Shown here: in pieces, positions 20,830-31,444 of the stretch | How positions within the stretch are numbered: position 1 is the first letter of the stretch | Layout of the letters: each line of letters starts with the position of its first letter | Assembly (NCBI GenBank): GCA_963978545.1 | Contig: OZ021729.1 | Span: 11,106,001-11,170,000, forward strand | Length of the DNA stretch: 64,000 bases | Direction: 5' to 3' | Origin: Linyphia triangularis | Lineage: Eukaryota > Arthropoda > Arachnida > Araneae > Linyphiidae | Program-made: the position numbers and the translations under genes | The notes under the pieces: generated by a model | Told to the model about the DNA's origin: nothing | The model's database searches: none | The model's input: the letters and a program-made list of their open reading frames with translations, nothing else

Positions 20830-21690
20830 CTAGGGGGCTCCGCCCCCTGCTCGCTGACGCTCGCCAACCCCCTGGATTGCTATGCAATCCCCTTGGCTCG
20901 CTTTGCTCGCCTTAAAGAGAAGCATTTAAAATATGCCCTAGCAAAAAGCTATTTCAGATGCATAATGCCATGAAACTGAAACTTTTATTATTTTTGAAGA
21001 GTCAGAATACTTGCCACGTCATTATTCTGTTGCTGTCGAGACGCGTTAAGCAGGGACAGTGTGGCAACGTAGTAGAAAGTTCTTAGAAAACAACAAAAAT
21101 AAACAGTTTTGTAGATATATTTAAAAAAGATCGGTTATTTCATTGAACAATTAAAATTTACGGGCTGGTTTTGTATGAAGCGCCAAAATAATTAAAGTTG
21201 CTTATTGAAATTTCTTAACGAAGCAATCATATGTTCATTTAATCTCTTTTGCGATACTTAGAAAATAAAATAAAACAGTGAAAGGTCAATTATCCAACAT
21301 TTAATCAACCGGAATTTTTTTTAAATCAAATTTGGCTAGAAAATTAGCCATATTTCGCCAATAGTTTTTTTTTTTTTAATTTTCATATGAGATTTTGAAG
21401 TTGAGTGGGTGGTTTTATTCGTTATTTTGATAGTTTTTAATTCGTAATAGCTGAATTTGCACTGATTAAAGATGAGTATAGGTTCAGATTTAATGCACAA
21501 CGCCTCTTAGAGATTTTTTTTAAAATTGGCGATTTAGCGCTGAATGCAACCCGGCGACCTCAGGAACATGTTCCAGCAGATAACTTTTCCAAAAAGTCTG
21601 ATTTATCCGGAATTCTAATCTAAAAGAAATGTACACATCTTGGATCTATTTATTCTTGCATCATCGTAACTATTAAATCAATACGTTTTA
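20830..21690 (-). mobile_element. Helitron family 2, copy 1
   Basis: On the minus strand it ends GGGGGCGGAGCCCCCTAG followed by T (plus: CTAGGGGGCTCCGCCCCC at 20830), with cagggggttggcgagcgtcagcgagc-type sequence before it. The body matches the copy at 56177-56990 (gacgtggcaagtattc; tgaaataaccgatctttttt; catgttcctgaggtcgccgg). The 5' limit near 21680-21715 is not sharp. Confidence 0.82.
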
Positions 21691-22034
21691 AATAGGCAAT
21701 AATTTCTATCTGTAGATTGTAATAAGAAAAACAAAATATAGCGAATCCAAGTTGTTGCTGTTGCCAGATGTATTAGTCAAATTTCAAAAGATATATTGTG
21801 ATTGGCTGGAAATTCGTGCATAAAGTGCATTTAGAAGATTGGTGATTGAAGTCGTTGCCATTCTGCTCACAGAAATACAGCCAAATTTGGACGTTACGCA
21901 AGAGAATTATATATATAGAAGAGTATATTGCTTTTCTCATATTTTTTTTAATTTAGAATTGAATTTGAAAGTTTAAATATGATATTATTATTAACAAGTA
22001 AAACATTAGTGTGTATGCAAACGTAAAAAAAAAG
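21691..22034. other. Spacer without recognised feature
   Basis: AT-rich; nothing recognised. Confidence 0.35.
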
Positions 22035-22730
22035 CAAGGGGTCGCACAACTTTCAATTACACTATAATACTGGTCAATACATTTAAATTTAACGTGGAAT
22101 AGTGTGATTACCATTTTCATACTTTCATTCACTTAAAAAAAAAAATTAAAAAAAATAGCCAGTTTAGTGATTTAAAAAAAAAAAAAAAAAAAGCCAAACT
22201 GGCGAATTCGGCGATACATTTTTTGATTATTCTTACATTATACTTTATTGTAAGTGAAACAGAGGAGAAGAGAAGAGAACAAAGGTCGTTGATGAGCTCA
22301 AGGGAAGATAACTCTGTATTAAGACACTAGTTTTTAAACTTTTTATACATTTGTAGCATTTTAATGGAAATTTCAAAGGTGGGTATGTTTAAAACAACTT
22401 AAGATGCACTATCATAGCAATTTTAATCAGAATCGTTCGAGCCGTTTAAGCAATTGCTAAAAAACATTATTTTTTCATGTTTTGCGCTTGCGCAATATTG
22501 ACGAAAACCTTAATGACACGTCCCATGATCACAATTAACCTGTACACCAAATTAGACCATCGTAGGTCAATTCGTTCGGGATCCATGCAGTCCACGTATA
22601 CGCACACCGACAAACATTTTTTCTATACCACTTTTTTGAAGTCAGGAAATCCATTTTTGTCCAAAAAGTCGAAAACAATTTTTTGACCGTAAGCACTGGT
22701 TTCATTGCCCTATGTTAGCACATGCGAAAA
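22035..22730 (-). mobile_element. Helentron-like element, copy HL3
   Basis: Plus strand starts caaggggtcgcacaactttc and includes catgcagtccacgtatacgc. The hairpin end (ttcattgccctatgtta) is decayed at about 22700-22730. Confidence 0.75.
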
Positions 22731-23457
22731 TTAAGGGGACATAGGACACTTTTGTCAAAATTCTTTAGTTTTGCCAAGAATTAAATAAAATTTGGCATAA
22801 ACATAGAAGATGTGACTTTAAACAAAACAACACAATTTGAGCAGATAATATAAAATAGATAGTAAATTATTGAGAAAAATGCATTAAAATAACACGAAAT
22901 TTTAATTTTTTTCAAAATGCTCCTCGCGACACAATATTTTGACGAACATGAAAGAAAAATTTGAAGTTGTTTATCAATATATTATAAACATTTTCAAACA
23001 TGCTTTTATCTTTAGGTACAATAGTTGAACAGAAATAAAATTTCAAACTTGGCGCCAGTGATTTCTCATTAAAAAATGCACATACTTCAAATTCCCAACA
23101 TGAAAAAAAATATAAAAAATTATATGACATAAAAAAGCATGTGTAAATTTCTTTATAGTACATTAAAAATTATTAATACAAAAAAATTAGGTGGATTTAT
23201 CAAAAAATGAATCGCAAGGAGCTTTTCGAACATAAGTAAAATGGGAAAAAGCAAAGCTGAGAAAAACGCATTTTTAGCCTTTGCCAACAAGTGTGCGATG
23301 CGTTAAAATAGTTAGTTAAAATAAAGATTTTACCACTTAAAATCATCGGATTTCAAAAATTCAAACGCGAAATTAAAGCTAGTGGCATAAGCAATTTTTA
23401 TAGAATGAAAACAAAAAACATCATTTTTGGTGATTTCAGTGTCCCATGTCCCCTTAA
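22731..23457. mobile_element. TIR element with TTAA ends, 727 bp
   Basis: Left TTAAGGGGACATAGGACACT and right GTGTCCCATGTCCCCTTAA are inverted and bounded by TTAA, which may be the target duplication. The interior is AT-rich and non-coding, with paired inverted segments (aatgctcctcgcgac / gaatcgcaaggagctt). Related ends occur at 13276 and 60886. Confidence 0.82.
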
Positions 23458-23559
23458 AAGTAAAAAGCAAAGAAAATTTTAGAAAAAAAAATTATATCTT
23501 TTAAAATCTTTCTTATTTACTTGCATTTGCTTTTTGACTTAAGCCACTTATCTTTGTAG

Positions 23560-23698
23560 AAGGACACCAAACATCCCCAAGCGTGAACCGTCCCTAATTG
23601 GTGACTATGAACCCCTTTTCACCGACAGCTGTTTTAAAGGGTGCCTCCCCATGGAGCGGGAAGCACCCCCTGCCCTTGCACCTCACAACCGGACATAA
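23560..23698 (+). CDS. Candidate terminal coding exon, unrecognised protein
   Basis: The acceptor-like sequence cttatctttgtag ends at 23559. After one extra base an open segment of 45 codons follows and stops at TAA 23696-23698. It starts RTPNIPKREPSLIGDYEPLF and ends PPALAPHNRT. Third codon positions are mostly G or C, unlike the AT-rich surroundings, which is what a real exon would show. I do not recognise a domain. It has the same phase (one spare base) as the minus-strand candidate at 10417-10558, but the strands differ so they are not one gene. No upstream partner exon was found. Confidence 0.35.
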
Positions 23699-23902
23699 AC
23701 ATGCGTCATGACACCATGATCTCAAGCAGAAAATGCGATTAGTGGGGGGCATCGATCACAGACGACTCGCAAATTTAAACGTCTCATGGTTTTTTTTTAT
23801 ATTTGTGTTTTGATTAAGACACGTATCTCACAGGGTTTTTCAGACGGGACTTACTAACTTTGAAATGATATAGCCACGAAGAGAGACTGAAAAAAAGAGA
23901 CT

Positions 23903-24226
23903 AGTGGTATTTTGATGTAGACAAGTATGGAATTTTAAATACGATGGTCTGTAAAATTAGTTGCACTGTTTAAATGTGGTTGGTTGTTTTCAGATTATCT
24001 GGCGCCGTCAGCAACCCGAGGGCTATAATGCGCAGAAACATTCGTCATTAGACAAGCCAACATACATTTACAAACACCCATGCCTAACACGGGACTCGAA
24101 CCCGCAACCTCGCGGACCAGAGGCTAGCACGCTAATCACTATACCGTTTGGTCGGCAGTGGTATTTTGAGTGGACAAGTATGGAATTTTAAATACGATGG
24201 TCTGTAAAATTAGTTACACTGTTTAA
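23903..24226. repeat. ~70-bp direct repeat flanking a SINE
   Basis: agtggtattttgatgtagac... (23903-23973) recurs at 24157-24226 on the other side of the SINE-A copy at 23978. The unit resembles sequence at 36596-36735 (ctaactttgaaatgagataa; ttaaatacaccggtttgcaa). Confidence 0.9.
23978..24156 (-). mobile_element. SINE-A, full length
   Basis: Includes ggactcgaacccgcaacctc (B-box complement) and accgtttggtcggc head. No ordinary 10-15 bp target duplication; it sits between ~70-bp repeats. Confidence 0.95.
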
Positions 24227-24954
24227 GGTATACATTATACGTTGGGAATCGCAAAAATTGACCCATACAGACATTTTTGTTTTTTCATTCTAAAACGTTC
24301 TCCAATTCATTATCTTTAAAATGATACCAATAACTTTCTTATAGTTAAAATACTTTTTTAAATTACATGCAATTTCGTAGAGGTCGAAGTCTAGAACATA
24401 TTGGAAAAAAGAAATTGTCGAAAACTTTGAACTCAATTTCTGGAGAACTGCTTTTCATTGTTGAGTGAAAGTACTCCAACGGTGATATCTTAAGAGTTAA
24501 TTAAGTGATTTTTAAAATTTAAACTTCATAATTTAGATAACAATTCAGAGCACGGGCCCTAGCTGTTTACAAAAATTTTGGTAAAAAATAGATTTTTTTA
24601 TGTATTTTAGAATATTTTTATTTTTGGAATTTTTTTATTTTTTCTGGTACTTTTTATGTTAAATGTTAAATTTAAAAATATTTAAGTTATACATTATATT
24701 TTGCTTGGGTGTATCAATACTTTGTCTTTAATTTCCAGTAAAAAATTTGTTTCAAAATTAATTAGGTATTATTTTATCATTGTTGAAATGAAGCTTTAAT
24801 TAGTGAATTAAAATTCAATTAATTAAATAAATATTTATTTTTTTACTTTTTGTTACTGCAAATACATTACATTATTTGCACTTGTAATTCACACAAAAAT
24901 TTGACACGCTGGCATAAGAATTAAAAAAAAAATTGTCCAACGTATATGTATACC
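24227..24954. mobile_element. TIR element, 728 bp
   Basis: GGTATACATTATACGTTGG and CCAACGTATATGTATACC are inverted at the ends. The interior is AT-rich with no coding frame. Confidence 0.75.
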
Positions 24955-25299
24955 ATAAATGTGACAACGGAATGTTGTAAAATATGAATATAAAAGAAGG
25001 AGTTTATCTGGTCTTAAATTAAAAAGTGTCTTATGATCAAATTACTGGATAGGGCATCTCTTAAACGGTTACTTTTGCAGGACACATAAATGGGTTTTCA
25101 GTGCTCAATTTTCACCAGTTTTGTGTGTTGATACATTCATCCCAAATCAATATGGGCCTCATCGGTAAACGATACTTATCTTCTCTTTTATCAAGGCAAA
25201 TGGAGAATAAGGCACCTCTGCTTTTTCCAACTTTTTTGTACCTAACAGCTTTTGTACCAACCCAATTTTCCTGAAGGTCAGTAGCAGTTAGCACTCACT

Positions 25300-25666
25300 C
25301 ACACGTAAGAGAGAGTGCGCTAGTTTACCTATAACCACCGAAGAGTTCATTTCTACATTTTTTCGGTAGCTACCATGTAGACCGCAGCACTACCAACCGT
25401 ATGTGGAACTTCTTATTTTTGAGACTACCAAGCAGAAGACTTTGCTATGCCACCTCCAGAGGTATTAATTTGTATGGGAACATGGAGGACTTTGAAACCA
25501 CTACTGATTTAACGTGTCCCGGTCGCCATTAGCGAACACGGCGGTCTTTAGTCGGTCCTAGGCACTGAACTCGCCTCCATCAGGATTGTGAGCACTAGCT
25601 AGGATCGAACTCACAACCTCCCGGTTACGAGAACAACGCCTCTCCCGACTGGACTAGGTAAACCAT
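25300..25666 (-). mobile_element. tRNA-like SINE, family D
   Basis: The minus strand begins TTTACCTAGTCCAGTCGGGA, has GGTTGTGAGTTCGATCC as B-box (complement at 25602-25617) and an anticodon-like CTCGTAA, then a ~300-bp body ending near ctctcttacgtgtgagtgag. tRNA-Thr(CGT)-like is a guess. Only one copy here. Confidence 0.55.
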
Positions 25667-25748
25667 ACGCAGATGTCATCAAATTTATTCCTATGAACAA
25701 TAAAATGCAAAGTCCAAAAAGCATGATCGCTTCACTTTTTACAAATTT

Positions 25749-25852
25749 ATGGGTGTTTGTAAATGTATGTTGGCTTGTCTAATGACGAATGTTTCGGTGC
25801 ATTATAGCCCTCGTGTTGCTGACGGCGCGAGATAATCAGAAAACAGCCAACC
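25749..25852 (+). mobile_element. SINE-A, 3' half
   Basis: Starts GGGTGTTTGTAAATGTATGT, so the whole tRNA head is missing; ends cagccaacc. Confidence 0.93.
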
Positions 25853-26650
25853 AAAAACAGTTTGTTTGAAGCAAACATTCTCAGACAAAACTACAAAAAA
25901 GACTATGGAGACGTGAGCTATGTGAAATAAAAGATATCGTTGAGATGAATTCATATACTAAAACTACAACCGAAAGTATACCGGATATATATGAACCCGT
26001 AGTAAATTTTTCATTAGTGAAGCTTAAACTTTAACAATTAAAGTATTATTCCGTTAAGGTACCAGATAAAAACCGACAAACCGCAGCGATAACACATCCA
26101 AGTTAACAACCTTCAAATCCTTTATAATGTCTATAACAAATTGTAAAAATTTCGGATTCACGATACATTTACGTGTCATTTAAACGTGTAAACATTTAGG
26201 CTTAGCGATAATTGCACCAACTGTTACCCATCTAACGGAAGAGTACCTAAAAAATCAAATTGGCAGAGTTTTTGTTGTATATCGGGAACCTTAACATAGG
26301 AATATTCCAGTCATTACATATAGCCAAATTATATCTGATTTGTCCCTGAACATCAATAAACCTGTTATAAAACGGTCTTTATAGTAACAGTTATTATTAT
26401 AATCCAACTTGTTTTATATGCGATCATCTGCCAATGATTCCGGAAACAATATAAGTTAGGAAAGTCGGTAAGGAATGATTTACAAATGTAAATGCACCGT
26501 AGAAGCCAATACAAAAGTAGTGAGAAAGGAAACACCCAAAGTAATCCAAAACCTGAAATTGTAGAGGAGAAAGAAAACAAAATTCAAAATGATATAAGCA
26601 CTCCTTCATACATTTTCATTTGCATTGAATGCCTTTTTTGCTTGTATAAT
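25853..26650. other. Stretch without recognised feature
   Basis: Moderately AT-rich. Overlapping short frames near 26365-26689 on both strands have no recognisable motif. Confidence 0.4.
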
Positions 26651-26660
26651 CTTACTAAGG

Positions 26661-26845
26661 ATAGGCCGACCAAACGGTATAGTGGTTAGAGCATTAGCCT
26701 CTAGACCGCGAGGTTGAGGATTTGAGTCCCGTGTTAGGTATGGGTGTTTGTAAATGTACGTTGGCTTGTCTAATGACGAATGTTTCGGCGCAATTTAGCC
26801 CTCGTGTTGCTGACGGCGCCAGATAATCTGAATACAACCAACCAA
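26661..26845 (+). mobile_element. SINE-A, full length
   Basis: Target duplication CTTACTAAGG at 26651-26660 and 26846-26855. The B-box is decayed (ggatttgagtccc). Confidence 0.94.
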
Positions 26846-26976
26846 CTTACTAAGGCGAGTACTAAATTAGTATGTATTAGAGCAAGGTATTCATATTCCA
26901 AATTTGCTTGTTTGGTTGTACTTAAATCATCAAGTAATTATTAAAATTGACATGCGTAGATCATACAGTGCTTGAG

Positions 26977-27156
26977 CCGACCAAACGGTATAGTGGTTAG
27001 CGTGCTAGTTTCTAGAACGCGAGGTTGCGGGTTCGAGTCCCTTGTTAGGCATGGGTGTTTGTAAATGTATGTTGGTTTGTCTAATGACGAATGTTTCGGT
27101 GCATTATAGCCCTCCTGTTGCTGACGGCACCAGATAATCTGAAAAACAACCAACAA
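26977..27156 (+). mobile_element. SINE-A, full length
   Basis: 15-bp target duplication CATACAGTGCTTGAG at 26962-26976 and 27157-27171. Confidence 0.96.
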
Positions 27157-27210
27157 CATACAGTGCTTGAGGAAACGTTAAGGCCAACTTAAAAACTTTA
27201 TTATTAAATC

Positions 27211-27746
27211 CTCTGTATTAACTTCGATTTTGTGTGTATGCTTGTCGATGACGAGGAAATTTGCAGAGGCCCAATCAAACCCCTTGCCGTTATCCAATCG
27301 GACTGAAACTTTGCAGATAGATTCGATGTAGATGACAATGTATTCTATCTAATTTTGGAGTTGTAACTGTCACTAAATGGTCGCTTTTACTCGATACAAT
27401 TAACCAACTTGCTGTCATCCAATCGCGCTAAAATAGCATTAACCGACCATTGAAGAAACTCTTTCCTGTTACCAAAACTGTTTAAATAAATAAAAATTAA
27501 AATTATTTTAATCAGAATAAATAAGATATATTTGGATGTAAATTTACGTTCATTTTTAATAAATAAAATTTTAGACGTAGTTTTCCGTACATTTTATTGA
27601 TAAAAATGTTTTAGATATTTAAAATTAGATGCAAACATCAAGCACACGCAGCTAACAGAATTGGCGCTGCGATAATGAATATAAAAATTGGCAATGCAAA
27701 TAAAGGCTTTATATTAAAAGCTTTGTTTTTATGGGTTATATTATAC
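27211..27746 (+). mobile_element. Repeat E, copy 4
   Basis: Longest forward copy (tccaatcggactgaaacttt ... tttatgggttatattatac). It forms the left arm of a palindrome with repeat E copy 5 around HL4. Confidence 0.72.
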
Positions 27747-27792
27747 AATTACATATTTGAATTTTATGCTAAATTAAAGACATTGCAAAAAC

Positions 27793-28510
27793 ACGGATGT
27801 GGAACACCGCACAATTTTCAATTACACTACTAATTTTGGTCACTGTTTTCCACTGTGTCTCAGAATGATGCAATTTACCGTTTTCGTTTTCATATTTTGA
27901 TTTTTTTTTTTTTTTCTAAATGACAGTTTAGCAACATTTTTAGAGATAATTAGTAAGCCCTTCTCTTCCCCTCAAAAAATAAATAAAATTACCGTCACCA
28001 TAATGGCAAAATTGGCGATATGTTTTTCGATAAGTATTACATTATACTTTCTTTTAAGTAAATCAGGGGAGAAACAGTCGTTGAGGGAGAGGAAAGTTGT
28101 TTTAAATATACATTCGTTTTTAAACTCATTGAGCATTTATCGCATTTCTACGGACCTTGCCCAAGGTGGGGATGTATAAAACACATTGAAATTTCCATAG
28201 CGATTTTGATCAAAATCGTAAGAGTCGTCTTTTTGCAATTGATGAAAAGTATAAATTTTTCAATGCGCACGCGCAATTTTGACCAAAACTTTAATGACAG
28301 TTCCCATGGACACCAACAAGCCGTATGCAAAAGGTTCGTTTCGTTCCGGACCTATGCTGACCACAGACAGACACAAAGATATTTTTTCTAGATCACTTGA
28401 ACTCAACACGCTCCAAAACATGTAGAAATAAAAAAATAAAAAAATAAAAAAAAAATCGAAATTTTGTACCTCAATACTCTATGTTAAAATTTTCGGTGAT
28501 TGAAAGTAAT
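27793..28510 (-). mobile_element. Helentron-like element, copy HL4
   Basis: Plus strand begins cggatgtggaacaccgcaca; the hairpin end is decayed (ctatgttaaaattttcggtgattgaaag). Confidence 0.75.
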
Positions 28511-28962
28511 AATATAACCCATACAAACAGAGTTTTAAAAAAATCCTTTACATGCATTGTCAATTTTTATATTCATTAACACAGAGCCGATATCAAAAAC
28601 ATTTCTATCAACAACATGTGCGGCAAACTACGTTTCAAAATTTATTTATTAAAAATGAACGTTAATTTATGCTTTGACGTCGAAATATCATTTATTTATT
28701 CTGATTAAAGAAATTTTATTTTTTATTTATGAAAAAAAAAATGGCAACAGGAAAGAGTTTCAACAATGATCGGTTTAATGATATTTTAAAGCGATTTCAT
28801 TAGTATTCCATAAAAGCGACTTTTTAGTGACAGTAACAACCCCAAAATTTGATAGAATGCATTGTTATTGACATCGAACCTATCTACCAAGTTTCAGCCT
28901 GATTGGATGACGTCAAGAGGGTTAATTAGGCGTCCACAGGTTTGCCTCCCATTGACTTAATA
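28511..28962 (-). mobile_element. Repeat E, copy 5
   Basis: Reverse copy (aatataacccatacaaac ... taccaagtttcagcctgatt), about 760 bp from copy 4 in mirror orientation. Confidence 0.72.
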
Positions 28963-29029
28963 TAAAAGATTTTAAAATTGATCAACGTTCTCTTCAGGGT
29001 TATAAAAAGTTTTTTTAAATATTTATACG

Positions 29030-29137
29030 TTGGTTGGTTGGTTGTTTTCAGATTATCTGGCACCGTCAGCAACACGAGGGATATAATGCACCGAAACATT
29101 CGTCATTTGACAAGCCAACATACATTTACAAACACCC
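29030..29137 (-). mobile_element. SINE-A, 3' half at a shared insertion site
   Basis: Head missing. Flanked by AAATATTTATACG at 29017-29029 and 29138-29150. Confidence 0.94.
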
Positions 29138-29150
29138 AAATATTTATACG

Positions 29151-29336
29151 TTGGTTGGTTGGTTGTTTTCAGATTATCTGGCACCGTCAGCAACACGAGG
29201 GATATAATGCACCGAAACATTCGTCATTTGACAAGCCAACATACATTTACAAACACCCATGCCTTGCACGGGACTCGAACCCGCAACCTCGTGGTCTAGA
29301 AGCTAGTATGCTAACCACTATACCGTTTGGTCGACA
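29151..29336 (-). mobile_element. SINE-A, full length at the same site
   Basis: Flanked by the same 13-mer AAATATTTATACG at 29138-29150 and 29337-29349. Confidence 0.96.
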
Positions 29337-29349
29337 AAATATTTATACG

Positions 29350-30437
29350 AGTAATATTAGGGTTTCATGTTTTATTGTAATCGATTTGATTTGGTTAAAA
29401 AATTGCTTAAGTGATTCCGTCAAACTTAACCATCGCGATTGAAAACACATGACATTGCATATTAATGATTATTGTTTAATAACTTTTGACAGAAAACAAA
29501 GGTTATAACTTTCTTTTGTTTCCAAAACTACAACAGAAAAACAGAAATGCATGTTCATAATACTTACCACGAGTACACGAACGAGTCGCTCAATATATTC
29601 CAATCGAACAGAATTAATTTAATAGCTGAAACTTTCCCCTATTACAGTATGCATAAATATTGAGAAATATTTCTTCTCTTTTCTTGCGTGTAATTACGAT
29701 TAATCGTGGACCATTAATAATAATCGTAATCTGCCATTGTAATAAATGATGTTACTAAATTGAGTTCGATTCAAAATCGATAGAAACTGCTATATTTTTG
29801 GTGGTTTTATATGAATATTCAGTTTCACTAAATGACATTTCTCTAAGATAAGAATAGAAATTTCCTAAATGAAAAAAATTATATCCGATTAGTTTCAATA
29901 ATGATGAGAAGTTTCTTATGATTGATTGATTGAAAGAAAGGTAGAGGTAATGGAATATATGCAATTCAACGTCACAGGCAACTGTTCTTCATAATGTTTG
30001 TCGAGGAAAGTTCAAGTTCGGAATTATGATTGGTTAATGGAATTTGAAAGTTGGCATTTATTTTTAAAAGTTTTATTCATATTGGAAATAAGCAAACGAT
30101 AAATAACTCATTTCAAATAACATTGTTCTTAAAGGAAAATCTAATGCAGAAATGTGAAGAATACTGTGAGATTATATGTCACTCTATTTAAACAAAAGAA
30201 TACTTATACATTTGGTGGTGTCATAAGGTATAATAAAAAATAATTGATTTACTATTTATAAAATGATGGTAAAATATAGGTGTCTGGTTGCGATTTAATT
30301 TAAAATTGCAACAATGCAACGTAATCTTAAATACAGCCAACATTTTTAATAATAAAAATTAAAAGCGAATTTATGTAATTGTCACTGTGACGGTAACAAC
30401 TAGTAACGTCACACTAGTAGAGTGAGAAAATGCCTGT
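29350..30437. other. AT-rich stretch without recognised feature
   Basis: No repeat, RNA gene or credible exon recognised. Confidence 0.4.
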
Positions 30438-30571
30438 TTACTTTTAATTACCCGTATGTATATATGCATAGGCTAATGAAAGTATAGCATTCTGTGAAAA
30501 AAAAAATCGTTTTTTTTTGCATTTCTCCAAGTTTTGGAACATCCTAACTTAAAAAAAGCGATCTAGAAAAA

Positions 30572-30669
<98 letters not shown>

Positions 30670-31220
30670 TCAGCATAACTCCCGAACAAATTGACCTACG
30701 ATGTTCAAATTTGGTATGAGGGTTAGTGGCGGCATGCGACCTACCATTAAGGTTTTCGTTAAAATCGCGCATGCCCATAAGGTAGCTGCCATTGAAAAAA
30801 TCATGATTTTCAATGATTGCTAAAAAACGGCTTTAACGATTTTGATAAATATCGCTGTGGTAATGCCTCTTAAGGTGTTTTAAACATCAACATTTCCGAA
30901 ATTTCCGTAAAATGTTTTAATGGCGTTAAAACTTAAAAAATCAATGCCTTCAACACAGAGTTCTCTTTCCTTGAGCACACTTTATCAACGATCGTTTTTT
31001 CTTCTTCTCTCAGTTTCTCTTATAATAAAGGATAATATAAGGATTATCGAAGATTTTGGCGATTTTTTTTTAAAGACCCATACCTGAATTATCGCACAAA
31101 TTATCGCCAAACTGGCCATTTATTCTAAATGAAGGATGAAAATGTACAAACGGTAAATGACACAAATCCACGTCAGTATTATAGTGTAATTGAAAGTTGT
31201 GCGATGTTCCACACCCCTAG
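30438..31220 (+). mobile_element. Helentron-like element, copy HL5
   Basis: One of the best right ends: gcgatgttccacacccctag to 31220. Left end ttacttttaattacccgtatg with the hairpin partner gctaatgaaagt. Contains a long TG microsatellite where other copies have a short tgtctgtg. Confidence 0.82.
30573..30668. repeat. (TG)48 microsatellite
   Basis: 96 bp of perfect tg inside HL5. It creates the poly-Thr-His frame on the minus strand at 30563-30778, which is not a gene. Confidence 0.98.
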
Positions 31221-31251
31221 TTTCGTGGGGAAAAAGTCATAGTCAAAGTTC

Positions 31252-31430
31252 GGCCTACCAAACGGTATAGTGGTTAGCGTGCTAGCTTCTAAACCGCGAG
31301 GTTGCGGGTTCGAGTCCCGTGTTAGGCATGAGTGTTTGTAAATGTATGTTGGCTTGTCTAATGACGAATGTTTCGGAGCATTATAGCCCTAGTGTTACTG
31401 ACGGCGCCAGATAATCTGAAAACAACCAAC
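31252..31430 (+). mobile_element. SINE-A, full length
   Basis: 14-bp target duplication CATAGTCAAAGTTC at 31238-31251 and 31431-31444, just beyond the end of HL5. Confidence 0.96.
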
Positions 31431-31444
31431 CATAGTCAAAGTTC

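Noticed and set aside
28978..29442. 154-codon plus-strand frame
   Set aside because: Antisense reading of two adjacent SINE-A copies.
30563..30778. Minus-strand frame with a poly-Thr-His tail
   Set aside because: Translation of a TG microsatellite inside HL5.
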